NCBI RefSeq assembly: GCF_030695065.1
Contig: NZ_JAUYTR010000016.1
Location: forward strand, 124,001-188,000
DNA from: Sediminibacterium sp.
Lineage (GTDB): Bacteria > Bacteroidota > Bacteroidia > Chitinophagales > Chitinophagaceae
Length of the DNA stretch: 64,000 nt
Reading direction: 5' to 3'
The position numbers were made by a program, and so were the translations under genes. Positions 1 to 8,436 of the stretch are shown piece by piece. Under the pieces are notes generated by a model, which was given only the letters and a program-made list of their open reading frames with translations, was not told where the DNA came from and made no database searches. Every line of letters begins with the position of its first letter. The first letter of the stretch is position 1.

Positions 1-873
1 TTATTAGGTGATGCCGATATTATTGTTGCCGGCGGTATGGAGAGCATGAGTAATGTTCCTTATTACAGCCCGAATATGCGTTGGGGTAATAAGTATGGCA
101 ATGTTCAATTGGTAGATGGATTGTCAAAAGATGGGTTAACAGATGTGTATCATAATTATGCAATGGGAAACTCTGCAGAATTATGTGCCAAAGAGTGCAA
201 TATTTCTAGAGCAGACCAAGATGCTTTTGCCATTGAAAGTTATCAGAGAAGTCAATTAGCATGGAACAAAGGTTGGTTTAATGAAGAAATTGTTCCTGTT
301 GAAATTCCTCAAAGAAAAGGGGATCCTATTTTATTTGCTAAAGACGAAGAACCGTTTAATGTTAAGTTCGATAAAATTCCTGAATTAAAACCTGCATTTA
401 TTAAAGATGGAACTGTAACTGCTGCAAATGCAAGTACCATGAACGATGGAGCTGCTGCAGTGGTATTAATGAGTAAAGAAAAAGCAGAAGAGTTAGGCAT
501 TAAGCCGTTGGCAATTATTAAGTCATATGCAGATGCGGAGCAAGCTCCCGAATGGTTTACCACTACGCCTTCATTGGCGATACCTAAAGCAGTTGCCAAA
601 GCAGGATTATCTATGGGAGATATTGACTTTGTTGAATTAAACGAAGCATTTTCTGTTGTGGGTATTGCCAATACACAAAAATTGGGTTTAAACCCTGCAA
701 AAGTAAATGCACATGGTGGGGCAGTTTCTATTGGGCATCCATTGGGTTGCAGTGGTGCCAGAATTATTGTTACATTAATTAATGTGTTGAAGCAGCAAGG
801 AGGTAAAATAGGAGCGGCTGGTATTTGCAATGGAGGTGGAGGTGCTAGTGCAATGGTGATAGAACTGGCTTAG
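1..873 (+). CDS. Acetyl-CoA C-acyltransferase (thiolase), 5' end cut by window
   Basis: This is a thiolase that joins or cleaves acyl-CoA and acetyl-CoA in the cytoplasm (acetoacetyl-CoA formation or beta-oxidation). The reading frame is open from base 1 and gives about 290 residues, against roughly 390 for the family, so about 100 N-terminal residues lie upstream. That missing part includes the nucleophilic Cys (family knowledge). Visible are the IVAGGMESMSN segment at the very start, the NEAF motif, the HGGAVSIGHPLGCSGAR motif with the active-site His, and the C-terminal CNGGGGASAMVIE loop with the second active Cys. The first ATG at 37 is internal and is not the start. The end overlaps the convergent gene at 870 by 4 bases. 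Substrate chain length cannot be told from this part. Confidence 0.93.
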   Translation, partial: LLGDADIIVAGGMESMSNVPYYSPNMRWGNKYGNVQLVDGLSKDGLTDVYHNYAMGNSAELCAKECNISRADQDAFAIESYQRSQLAWNKGWFNEEIVPVEIPQRKGDPILFAKDEEPFNVKFDKIPELKPAFIKDGTVTAANASTMNDGAAAVVLMSKEKAEELGIKPLAIIKSYADAEQAPEWFTTTPSLAIPKAVAKAGLSMGDIDFVELNEAFSVVGIANTQKLGLNPAKVNAHGGAVSIGHPLGCSGARIIVTLINVLKQQGGKIGAAGICNGGGGASAMVIELA

Positions 874-1508
874 TAATTACTAATACCCACTCTTTGTTGA
901 ATATATTCTTGATTGGTTGCTGCTTTTAGCATGGCCATTGCAAGGTCTCCGGCATTTATTCTAAAATGGTTGGGGTCTGGTGCATAGTTAACACTGGTTA
1001 TAAAAATGCCTGTTTCGTCTTTATCATGAATATCTGCCGGACAAAAAAAGGTCCAATCTAAATTGCTTTCTAACAAAAGTTCAAATGCTTTTAAGTGTTC
1101 CATTCCTACTGCAAGATATTCTTCGGGATAATCTTCGGCGTGTAATAATAAAGTGTTGTCTTCTGCATTTAATATGCCCATTCCTCCCAAAGCAATGATT
1201 CTTTTCTTTCCTTTTTTTTGCATCTGTTTGATGATCTGTTTTATTCCTAAACTTCTGGTTTTATCTGAACCATCTGAAGCGCCACCTAAAACAGAGATGA
1301 TAACGTCTGCTTTGTCTATTGCTTTTGCAACATCTTTTTCATCAAAAAGGTACCCTTTTTGAGCGGTCAATTTTTCATTTATATTGTCTTGATCAATCAA
1401 TGATTCCACATTTCTTCCAAAGGCAGTTACTTGATTCCCTTGGTTTAATGCCTGTTGAACAATTCTTTTACCCACCTGGCCTGTTGCTCCAAAAACAGTG
1501 ATATGCAT
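870..1508 (-). CDS. NAD(P)-binding Rossmann-fold protein (NmrA/atypical SDR-like)
   Basis: The 212-residue protein begins MHITVFGATGQVGKRIVQQ, which carries the GxxGxxG dinucleotide-binding loop of the atypical short-chain dehydrogenase/NmrA group. The middle (VIISVLGGASDG, RIIALGGMGIL) and the DWTFFCPADI segment also fit NAD(P)H-binding oxidoreductase-like proteins of the YwnB type. I start it at the ATG at 1508, because an upstream in-frame TTG three codons earlier lacks support. No catalytic YxxxK pair is evident, so it may be a regulatory or sensor protein rather than an active dehydrogenase. Its substrate is unknown. It is convergent with the thiolase (4-base overlap) and lies 21 bases downstream of the YtxJ-like gene on the same strand, which may be co-transcribed. 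Confidence 0.8.
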   Translation of the reverse strand: MHITVFGATGQVGKRIVQQALNQGNQVTAFGRNVESLIDQDNINEKLTAQKGYLFDEKDVAKAIDKADVIISVLGGASDGSDKTRSLGIKQIIKQMQKKGKKRIIALGGMGILNAEDNTLLLHAEDYPEEYLAVGMEHLKAFELLLESNLDWTFFCPADIHDKDETGIFITSVNYAPDPNHFRINAGDLAMAMLKAATNQEYIQQRVGISNY

Positions 1509-1529
1509 ACAATACAATTTAAAAGCAAA

Positions 1530-1859
1530 CTATGCTACTTGTTCCGCAATTTCATTCATGTTAATGCCTTGATGACTCTCGTCGTATATGCATTCTCCAT
1601 TTTTGATAACTAAGATTTGTGGAGACTCATGATACACATTAAACCGTTCGGCTATTAAACCAGAAATTGTACGAAATTTAATAAGGTCAAGGTAATAAAA
1701 ATCGATATTAGATGGGGGAGTTTCTCTTTCAAGTCTATTTAAAGCCATAGAACTGATACTGCAACGAGTACTATGTTTAAAAATAACCTGAGGAGCTTCA
1801 AATGATTTTTTGCTGATATTATCTAGTTGATCTAATTCTGTTAAAGGAATCCAATTCAT
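1530..1859 (-). CDS. Bacillithiol-system redox protein YtxJ-like (DUF2847)
   Basis: The 109-residue protein has a thioredoxin-like layout. The PQVIFKHSTRCSISSMAL segment carries a single Cys in the TRCSISS motif, followed by YLDLIKFRTISGLIAERF and HESPQILVIKNGE. This matches the YtxJ/DUF2847 family, small monothiol proteins thought to handle bacillithiol-mixed disulfides in Firmicutes and Bacteroidota. The single Cys and the absence of CxxC argue against an ordinary thioredoxin. The start at 1859 follows an AT-rich spacer with no Shine-Dalgarno sequence, as is usual here. The function as a bacilliredoxin is inferred from the family; whether this organism makes bacillithiol cannot be seen. Confidence 0.8.
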   Translation of the reverse strand: MNWIPLTELDQLDNISKKSFEAPQVIFKHSTRCSISSMALNRLERETPPSNIDFYYLDLIKFRTISGLIAERFNVYHESPQILVIKNGECIYDESHQGINMNEIAEQVA

Positions 1860-1894
1860 GCAAATATTTTTTGCAAAATTAATTCATTTACAGC

Positions 1895-2014
1895 TTATCC
1901 CCTGAAATATCGTGGGTTGGTGGTAGGGCAACCTTTGCCTTTAACAGATGCGCAAGAACTCACAAGTACACTTGTAAAAACGGCAAGTAAAATGATGAAA
2001 CTAATCTTTTTCAT
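1895..2014 (-). CDS. 39-residue lipoprotein with CPTTNPRYFRG tail
   Basis: This is a very short gene with a textbook lipoprotein signal: MKK, a hydrophobic stretch ISFIILLAVFTSVLV, and the lipobox LVSSC with Cys21 as the predicted lipidation site. The mature part would be only 19 residues: CASVKGKGCPTTNPRYFRG. An in-frame extension upstream to 2149 has no signal-like start and is rejected. The gene is divergent from mpl, with about 120 bases between the two starts. I do not recognise a named family. The tail, with a second Cys and an aromatic RYF, looks conserved-peptide-like, so the gene is probably real. No function is assigned. Confidence 0.65.
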   Translation of the reverse strand: MKKISFIILLAVFTSVLVSSCASVKGKGCPTTNPRYFRG

Positions 2015-2137
2015 ACGTTGGGCTTTGTGTTGGAAGCTGTATTTTGCAGTGAAACAAAGATATTGATTCAGGTTAATATGCAGCCTGTAAATACCATTGA
2101 GATTGTTAAAAATATCGATTTCTATAAATATAAACGT

Positions 2138-3505
2138 ATGAAGGTTCATTTTATTTCAATAGGAGGGAGCGTAATGCATCAATTGGCTATTGCATTGAGT
2201 AAAAAAGGCTATCAAGTTACAGGAACGGATGATGAGATATTTGAACCTGCATGGGGTAATTTAGAAAATGCAGGGTTGTTGCCTGCACAAATTGGTTGGG
2301 ATGAAACAAAGATTCAACCCGATTTGGATGCCGTTATTCTAGGCATGCATGCGCGAGCTGATAACCCAGAACTATTGAAAGCCAAAGCTTTAGGATTAAA
2401 TATCTATTCATTTCCGGAATATATTTATAAAGTGTCTTTGCAAAAAAAGAGAGTAGTAGTAGGAGGTAGTCACGGTAAAACTACCACTACTAGTATGATC
2501 ATGCATGTACTTAAAAAGCAAAAAATGGCTTTTGATTATTTGGTGGGAGCAAAGCTGTCTGGCTTTGAGCAGTCTGTAAATATTACCAATGCCCCAATTA
2601 TAGTGTGCGAAGGAGACGAATACCCGGCGAGCGCAATTGAGAAAAAGCCAAAATTCCATTTTTTATATCCTCATATTGCAATATTAACGGGAATAGCATG
2701 GGATCATATTAATGTATTTCCCACTTTTGATTTCTATTTAGAACAATTTGTCATTTTTATCAATCGAATTGAGAAGGGTGGCCTTCTAATTTATAATGAG
2801 TCTGATAATGTTTTAGCAGACTTGGTTGCTAAAAATAAAAGAGCCGATATTCAATATCAACCTTATCAGGTTCCTCCTTTTAACATTGAAAATGGAATTA
2901 CCACAATTCAAATAGCTGGTCAAACTGGAACTTTAAGTGTTTTCGGAAATCACAATTTAATGAACTGTTTGGCAGCCTATTATGCCTGTGCAGCTTTAGG
3001 TGTTAATGCCAAAGATTTTTTAGAGGCAATGAATGATTTTACTGGTGCTGCTAAAAGATTGGAGTTGCTAGAGGCGAATGATTCCATGTGTATTTATAGA
3101 GATTTTGCTCATGCTCCAAGTAAAGTAAAAGCCACTGTTCAAGCTGTTAAACAGCAGTTTCCTAAAAGAAAATTGTATGGAATACTTGAATTGCATACTT
3201 ATAGTAGTTTGAATGTCAACTTTATGAATGAGTACAGGGGTGCATTAGATGATTTAGATGAGAGTGTGGTTTTTTATGCTAAACACGCATTAGAAATCAA
3301 GAAGATGCCTGAACTACCCGCACAAAAAGTAATTGAAGGATTTGCCAAACCCAGACTTATTGTAATGAATGAAAAGAATGACTTAGAAAAATGGTTATTA
3401 ACCATACCCAACCATGACGCAAATATTCTGTTCATGAGTAGTGGTAATTATGATGGATTAAACATAAATTCGTTGGCTGAAGCAATCATACAAAATCATC
3501 CTTAA
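2138..3505 (+). CDS. mpl: UDP-N-acetylmuramate:L-alanyl-gamma-D-glutamyl-meso-DAP ligase
   Basis: Mpl recycles cell-wall peptide by joining the murein tripeptide to UDP-MurNAc in the cytoplasm, using ATP. The 455-residue length is typical. The N-terminal Rossmann part starts MKVHFISIGGSVMHQLA, the ATP-binding loop GGSHGKTTTT is at residues 109-118, and further Mur-ligase blocks are CEGDEYPAS, GIAWDHINVFP, FGNHNLMN and YRDFAHAPSKV. An upstream in-frame ATG at 2018 would add 40 unlike residues, so I choose the ATG at 2138, which matches the usual Mpl start. The gene lies 8 bases before the exonuclease gene and probably begins a four-gene run to about 5.9 kb. MurC itself is less likely, given the KVHFISIGGSVMHQLA start and the AHAPSKV motif. 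Confidence 0.93.
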   Translation: MKVHFISIGGSVMHQLAIALSKKGYQVTGTDDEIFEPAWGNLENAGLLPAQIGWDETKIQPDLDAVILGMHARADNPELLKAKALGLNIYSFPEYIYKVSLQKKRVVVGGSHGKTTTTSMIMHVLKKQKMAFDYLVGAKLSGFEQSVNITNAPIIVCEGDEYPASAIEKKPKFHFLYPHIAILTGIAWDHINVFPTFDFYLEQFVIFINRIEKGGLLIYNESDNVLADLVAKNKRADIQYQPYQVPPFNIENGITTIQIAGQTGTLSVFGNHNLMNCLAAYYACAALGVNAKDFLEAMNDFTGAAKRLELLEANDSMCIYRDFAHAPSKVKATVQAVKQQFPKRKLYGILELHTYSSLNVNFMNEYRGALDDLDESVVFYAKHALEIKKMPELPAQKVIEGFAKPRLIVMNEKNDLEKWLLTIPNHDANILFMSSGNYDGLNINSLAEAIIQNHP

Positions 3506-3513
3506 GGATCACA

Positions 3514-4281
3514 ATGAAATTAAATTTAACCAGACCCATCGCTTTTATTGATCTTGAAACAACTGGTGTTAATATCAGTAACGACAGAATTGTTGAAATA
3601 GCTATTGTTAAAATTTTGCCAGATGGCACAAGTCAAGTGAAGCGTAAATTAATCAACCCATTAATACCTATTCCTTCAGGGGCTTCTGATGTTCATGGAA
3701 TAACAGATGATATGGTTAAAGACGCACCTAGTTTTAAACAGGTTGCTAATGAAATAAAACAATTCATGGACAATTGTGATATGGGTGGCTATAATAGCAA
3801 TCGATTTGATGTGCCTATGTTAATTGAGGAATTTTTAAGAGCAGGTGTCTCCTTTTCAGTTGATGGTAGAAAGTTGGTAGATGTGCAAAAAGTGTTTCAT
3901 ATGATGGAACAAAGAACCCTTGGGGCAGCATATAAATTTTATTGTAATAAAGTATTAGACGGTGCACATAGCGCCGAAGTAGATGCAACGGCTACCTGGG
4001 AGGTTTTAGAAGCACAAATTGAAAGGTATCCTCAAATTGGTGATACAGTAGAAAGCATTGTAAAGTTTACTGGCGAAGATGATATAGTAGACTTTGCAAG
4101 AAGATTTGTGAAAGAAAATGGTATTGAGGTTTTTAATTTTGGGAAACATAAAGGGAAGCCAGTTACACAAGTATTAAAAGAAGAGCCACAATACTATGAT
4201 TGGATGATGAAGGGTGATTTTGCAATGAATACCAAACAAAAACTAACTGAAATTTTAAACAGAACATTACTGAAGAAATAG
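3514..4281 (+). CDS. DnaQ-like 3'-5' exonuclease (DEDDh)
   Basis: The 255-residue protein has the exonuclease I motif FIDLETTG at residues 11-18, the HGITDDMV block, the exonuclease II region YNSNRFDVPML, and the exonuclease III region GAHSAEVDATATWEVL with the HxxxxD pair. All DEDDh metal ligands are therefore present. The C-terminal part (FGKHKGKPVTQVLKEEPQYYDWM) resembles the small domain found behind ExoX-type exonucleases, so this is more likely a repair or processing nuclease than the replicative epsilon subunit. It sits between mpl and a mannosyltransferase gene, with 8- and 2-base spacings, so co-transcription is likely although the functions are unrelated. Confidence 0.88.
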   Translation: MKLNLTRPIAFIDLETTGVNISNDRIVEIAIVKILPDGTSQVKRKLINPLIPIPSGASDVHGITDDMVKDAPSFKQVANEIKQFMDNCDMGGYNSNRFDVPMLIEEFLRAGVSFSVDGRKLVDVQKVFHMMEQRTLGAAYKFYCNKVLDGAHSAEVDATATWEVLEAQIERYPQIGDTVESIVKFTGEDDIVDFARRFVKENGIEVFNFGKHKGKPVTQVLKEEPQYYDWMMKGDFAMNTKQKLTEILNRTLLKK

Positions 4282-4283
4282 CA

Positions 4284-5027
4284 TTGGAAAAAATTGTAAT
4301 CATACCAACTTTTAATGAGAAGGATAATATTGCTTCCATTATTCAAGCAGTTTTTTCCTTGAATCAAGGCTACCATATATTAGTGATAGACGATGGTTCA
4401 CCTGATGGCACTGCTGAAATTGTAAAACAACTCATTCAATCATACCCCAATTATTTATTTCTAGAAGAACGAAAAGGAAAGCTTGGACTTGGCACTGCGT
4501 ATATACATGGCTTTAAGTGGTGTTTAAATAGATCTTATCAATATATTTTTGAAATGGATGCAGATTTTTCTCATGATCCTAAAGATTTAGAAAGGTTGTA
4601 TTTTTCTTGTAAAAATGATGGGGCACAAGTAGCAGTTGGAAGTAGGTATGTAAAAGGAGGGCAAACAGAAAATTGGCCGTTAGACAGGCAATTGTATTCT
4701 AGAGGAGGGGCGCTTTATACAAAAATGCTTACTTGGATGCCTGTGCAAGATCCTACTGCGGGCTTTGTTTGTTATAAAAGAGAAGTATTAGAAGCCATCA
4801 ATTTTGATATGATTTCTTTTGTTGGATATGCTTTTCAAATTGAAATGAAATTTGCTGCTTGGAAACTTGGTTTTATCATCAAAGAAGTGCCCATCATATT
4901 TAAAGACCGAAAAATTGGGGTCAGCAAAATGAATAAAGGCATCATTAAAGAAGGTGTTTTAGGGGTTATTAGTATTCAGTGGCAGAGTATGTTTAAAAAT
5001 TATCGCAAAAGGGTTAAAGCTACCTAA
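4284..5027 (+). CDS. Polyprenol-phosphate mannosyltransferase (DPM1-like GT2)
   Basis: This is a 247-residue family 2 glycosyltransferase that transfers mannose (or another hexose) from a nucleotide sugar to polyprenyl phosphate at the inner membrane. Motifs in order are VIIPTFNEKDNI at the N-terminus, LVIDDGSPDGT, the metal-binding EMDADFSHDPKDL (DxD-like), VGSRYVKGG and DPTAGFVCYKR. It has no C-terminal membrane helices, like the catalytic subunit DPM1. The start is a TTG at 4284, 2 bases after the previous stop. It is the only start that gives the canonical MEKIVIIPT beginning. The mannosyl-lipid product would be a plausible donor for the DUF2723 glycosyltransferase at 48.5 kb (inference). 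Confidence 0.9.
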   Translation: MEKIVIIPTFNEKDNIASIIQAVFSLNQGYHILVIDDGSPDGTAEIVKQLIQSYPNYLFLEERKGKLGLGTAYIHGFKWCLNRSYQYIFEMDADFSHDPKDLERLYFSCKNDGAQVAVGSRYVKGGQTENWPLDRQLYSRGGALYTKMLTWMPVQDPTAGFVCYKREVLEAINFDMISFVGYAFQIEMKFAAWKLGFIIKEVPIIFKDRKIGVSKMNKGIIKEGVLGVISIQWQSMFKNYRKRVKAT

Positions 5028-5035
5028 ATTGTATT

Positions 5036-5917
5036 GTGAAACAAGCACTCATTAAATTACATATCTCCGTTTTCTTAGCAGGCTTTACTGGCATATTAGG
5101 GGTGTTGATTAGTTTGAATGAAATGAGTTTGGTTTGGTATAGAATTATGATTACCGTTGTTAGTTTATCTGTATTATTCAAGATAACTGGCAAGTCTGCT
5201 CAACTTCCAAAGACTACAGTAATACGATTTTTATTAATTGGTTGTTTAATTGCATTGCATTGGGTGGCTTTTTATGGAAGTATTAAGTTGTCGAATGTGT
5301 CTATTGGATTGGTTTGTTTTTCTGCAACCGGATTATTCACTGCTTTATTAGAACCATTATTGGTTACTAAAAAAATTCAATGGGCCGAAGTGGGGTTGGG
5401 GTTAATTAGTTTGCTGGGCATTTATTTAATTTTTCATTTTGATCAGCAATACCAAACGGGAATTATTGTAGGAATTCTTTCTGCATTTTTAGCTGCTTTG
5501 TTTTCAGTGCTTAACAAAAAACAAGTGAATAAAGCGGAGCCCTTGGTTATTATGCTATACGAATTAACAGGAGGCTTATTGGTACTTACCCTTTTGATGC
5601 CCCTTTATGGCTATTTTTTTCCTGAAATGAGTTTAATTCCAACTTTATCAGACTGGGGATGGTTATTGGTTTTAAGTTGGCTTTGCACCATTGTAGCAAT
5701 GCAACTAATGTTAGACTCTCTAAAAAAAGTATCTGCTTTTACCCAAAACCTAAGTTTAAATTTAGAGCCGGTATATGCCATCATTATGGCATTCATTTTA
5801 TTTGATGAAAACAAACACCTCTCTAATAGCTTTTATTATGGGGTAACATTAATCATTTTATCTGTGGTATTACAAATGATTAGACTTATTTATAATAAAA
5901 AAATTAAAACTCAATAA
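5036..5917 (+). CDS. EamA/DMT-family transporter
   Basis: This is a 293-residue inner-membrane protein with about ten hydrophobic segments arranged as two EamA repeats (roughly residues 10-140 and 145-285). Examples are FLLIGCLIALHWVAFYGSIKLSNVSIGLVC in the first repeat and the ALFSVLNKKQ loop and LSLNLEPVYAIIMAFILFDE in the second. The family exports or imports small metabolites; the substrate is not predictable. The start is a GTG at 5036, 8 bases after the previous stop. The 3' end overlaps the convergent TonB receptor gene by 14 bases, the longest of the stop-codon overlaps in this window. Confidence 0.88.
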   Translation: MKQALIKLHISVFLAGFTGILGVLISLNEMSLVWYRIMITVVSLSVLFKITGKSAQLPKTTVIRFLLIGCLIALHWVAFYGSIKLSNVSIGLVCFSATGLFTALLEPLLVTKKIQWAEVGLGLISLLGIYLIFHFDQQYQTGIIVGILSAFLAALFSVLNKKQVNKAEPLVIMLYELTGGLLVLTLLMPLYGYFFPEMSLIPTLSDWGWLLVLSWLCTIVAMQLMLDSLKKVSAFTQNLSLNLEPVYAIIMAFILFDENKHLSNSFYYGVTLIILSVVLQMIRLIYNKKIKTQ

Positions 5918-8354
5918 TGAATCCAATTGTTGGGGTAACATTTCTATCATTATTTCTAAGTAAAAAGGGTTCTGCATTACTTCCGTTCGATTGAATAGGT
6001 TGCCCATTGGTTGTTATGAATCCTGTATTGTCTGCATTCCTTTGAAAAGTATATACGTCTTGAGCAGGACTACTTGCTAAATACCAATTAGTAATATCTA
6101 CAAATAAGTCTAAAGTAAATCTTTTGTAATACCATTTTTTATCTATTCTGATATCACTACTATTAAAAGCATTTAAGCGTTGTGTATTAATATTATTATA
6201 ATCAAGTGTTCCTGTCCCTAATGCTAAATAGTTTTGTCTACTTGCATTTAAATCATAAGGGGTAAATGGTACTCCGCCTTGGTAACGGAACTTAAGCCCA
6301 ATTTCCCAGTTTCTTTTCATTTTATAACCTATCACTGCGCTCAATAAATGTCTATTATCCCATGAACTTGGGGCATAAGTATTATTTGCATTGGTGTATT
6401 TACTAACAAACCAAGTATAACTTAAGACACCGTAAAAACGTTGAGTCAATTTTTGCTGTGCAAAGAACTCAAATCCATAAGCTTTACCTCTGCCAGTTGT
6501 ACTTACTGCTTCATTTCCTAATACATTAAAGTCTGCCCCTTGGTTGGATAAGCTAATGCCATTTCTAACGCTGATGGGTACATTATTGTATTGTTTGTAA
6601 AAGCCTTCAAAAGTAAATCGGGTAGCAGATGAAGGTAAATATTCAAACCCTGCAACATAGTGGGTACTCCTTGTGTAATCGGTGTTTTTATTAATCAATT
6701 CATTGTTGTTGTTTCTATATCCCAGTGCAGTATAAGGAAGCATTTTAAAGTAGGTTCCTATAGAAGCGTTGAAAGTAAGTTTATCTGTTATAACGTAACT
6801 GGCAGCAATTCTGGGTGATAATGTTTTAAATGGGTTCATACCGCTTTGTGTAAACGTATTCTGATCGAATCTTATACCTGCACTTAGCCCTAATTTATTT
6901 TCTAAAAAACGTTTCCCTATTTGTGTAAACGCACCCATCCTTGCAAATTGTATTTTACTATTGAAGTTGTACACCACTGCGGGTTGAACAATATTATTGT
7001 TGTTGTCTACAATGGCATTGCTGATTAGTTGATTGGTATTATTGCTAAAAGAAACCAATTGAGCCACAAAGCCATAGCTTAATTTGAAACCATTGATGTT
7101 TTGGTTAACATCAAATCGCAGCTTGTTTTCTACTTCAGATGAATTTAATGCAATTGTTCTAATGCCTCTAATTGGGCCAAGGTTATTCTCGTATTTTTCC
7201 AATTGGTTATTGAAAGCGTTTCTGCTAATAGCTAAATTCCAATAGCCATTGATTAATTGACGTCTAATGGAAGCCCCAACGGTATAATTCCATTGTTGAA
7301 TGGATGGATTGCTATTTAATACATATAACTTTTCAGGGGTAGCTTCTTTAGGCGCAGCAAAATTAAATTCATCAATGGCACCTACTCCTAATAATGTTAG
7401 GGTAGTTTTTTTATTTAACTGATGCGTAATTTTATATTGAAAATCCCAATAATTGGGCCTGATGGGTAAGTCAATTGCTTTGAAAAGTAATTGTAAGTAA
7501 CTTCTTCTAGCCGATGCCAAGAAAGTGGTTTTGCCTGATTTGCCTATTGGCCCATCAAAAGTAGTTGCTAGCTCAGTCCCACTCAATCTAATATTACCCT
7601 GTACTCGGTTATTGTTACCTCGCTTTTGTTTAAACTCAAATACCGAGGAAAGCGTATTGTCAAATCTTGCGTCGAAAGCAGAGGACGACAATTTTACTTC
7701 TTCAATAAAACTCACGTTTAATATTCCAGTTGGGCCTCCTGCACTTCCTTGAGTGGCAAAATGGTTTATTACTGGTATCTCTATTCCATCTAAATAAAAT
7801 ACATTTTCATTGGGTGCGCCCCCTCTAATAATGATATCGTTTCTGAATCCAGCAGTACTAGAAGAACCTCCCACACCTGGCAATGCTTGTATTACCCTTG
7901 ATATATCAAAATTGCCTCCTGGATTGGCTTTTATTTCTTCGCTGGTTAATCTTTGTACACTTAGTGGTGTTTCTAAAGTAGCGGCTTTAGCAGACTTATT
8001 TCTATTGGTGCTGTTAACAGTTACTGCGGCTAGCTCTTGAACCGTTGATTCTAGTTCAATCACCATAGTATTTTCGTTTCCGCTCGCAATGGTTACATTG
8101 AATTTTGATTGAGTTGAGTATCCTAAGGCGCTGAAAATGAATGTATAGTAGCCAGATTTGATTCGATTAAACTGAAATTTCCCTGCACTATCTGTTACAA
8201 CTGATTGGTCTACTTGTACCAACTTAACTACAGCCCCTTGAATGGGTTTTTGTAGTTGTTTATCTAAAATAATACCAGAAAATACACCTGTATTTTGTGC
8301 TTTTGTCTGCAAAAAAGAAAACGATACAATTAGTAAAAAAAGTAAATACCTCAT
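5904..8354 (-). CDS. TonB-dependent receptor with carboxypeptidase-regulatory-like domain
   Basis: This is an 816-residue outer-membrane receptor. It has a signal peptide (MRYLLFLLIVSFSFLQTKAQ, residues 1-19), then a CarboxypepD_reg-like beta-sandwich (about 22-105, GVFSGIILDKQLQKPIQGAVVKL), a plug domain (about 125-240, with VQALPGVGGSSSTAGFRNDIIIRGG) and a beta-barrel to the C-terminus. It ends in a hydrophobic strand (TPTIGFIIEF), as outer-membrane proteins do. No SusD partner is adjacent, so it is probably a stand-alone receptor for a metal complex, peptide or other ligand that cannot be named. It is divergent from the S9 peptidase at 8437, and the two share an 82-base intergenic region containing an inverted repeat. 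Confidence 0.92.
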   Translation of the reverse strand: MRYLLFLLIVSFSFLQTKAQNTGVFSGIILDKQLQKPIQGAVVKLVQVDQSVVTDSAGKFQFNRIKSGYYTFIFSALGYSTQSKFNVTIASGNENTMVIELESTVQELAAVTVNSTNRNKSAKAATLETPLSVQRLTSEEIKANPGGNFDISRVIQALPGVGGSSSTAGFRNDIIIRGGAPNENVFYLDGIEIPVINHFATQGSAGGPTGILNVSFIEEVKLSSSAFDARFDNTLSSVFEFKQKRGNNNRVQGNIRLSGTELATTFDGPIGKSGKTTFLASARRSYLQLLFKAIDLPIRPNYWDFQYKITHQLNKKTTLTLLGVGAIDEFNFAAPKEATPEKLYVLNSNPSIQQWNYTVGASIRRQLINGYWNLAISRNAFNNQLEKYENNLGPIRGIRTIALNSSEVENKLRFDVNQNINGFKLSYGFVAQLVSFSNNTNQLISNAIVDNNNNIVQPAVVYNFNSKIQFARMGAFTQIGKRFLENKLGLSAGIRFDQNTFTQSGMNPFKTLSPRIAASYVITDKLTFNASIGTYFKMLPYTALGYRNNNNELINKNTDYTRSTHYVAGFEYLPSSATRFTFEGFYKQYNNVPISVRNGISLSNQGADFNVLGNEAVSTTGRGKAYGFEFFAQQKLTQRFYGVLSYTWFVSKYTNANNTYAPSSWDNRHLLSAVIGYKMKRNWEIGLKFRYQGGVPFTPYDLNASRQNYLALGTGTLDYNNINTQRLNAFNSSDIRIDKKWYYKRFTLDLFVDITNWYLASSPAQDVYTFQRNADNTGFITTNGQPIQSNGSNAEPFLLRNNDRNVTPTIGFIIEF

Positions 8355-8384
8355 AGTTCATCCATTTATCAAATACCTATCATC

Positions 8385-8407
8385 AACAATAGGTTTTGAC
8401 TATTGTT
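8385..8407. promoter_or_regulatory. 23-base inverted repeat between divergent receptor and peptidase genes
   Basis: The two 8-base arms AACAATAG and CTATTGTT are perfect complements separated by GTTTTGA. The repeat lies centrally in the 82-base region between the two divergent start codons. It could be an operator for a dimeric regulator or a small hairpin in either 5' leader. No regulator gene is nearby. The role is inference only. Confidence 0.4.
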
Positions 8408-8436
8408 TAATTATCTTCGGAATACCCAAAATTATT

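Noticed and set aside
37-39. ATG at 37 as start of the thiolase
   Set aside because: The frame is open to base 1 and the upstream codons (LLGDADIIVAGG) are conserved thiolase sequence, so the gene continues upstream of the window.
309-830. Long open frame on the minus strand within the thiolase gene
   Set aside because: Its composition (rich in Pro, Ala, Asn) is that of a shadow frame, it has no start signal, and it is fully contained in a strongly recognised gene.
2018-2137. Upstream ATG extending mpl by 40 residues
   Set aside because: The added residues are unlike any Mpl and the ATG at 2138 gives the standard MKVHFISIGG start.
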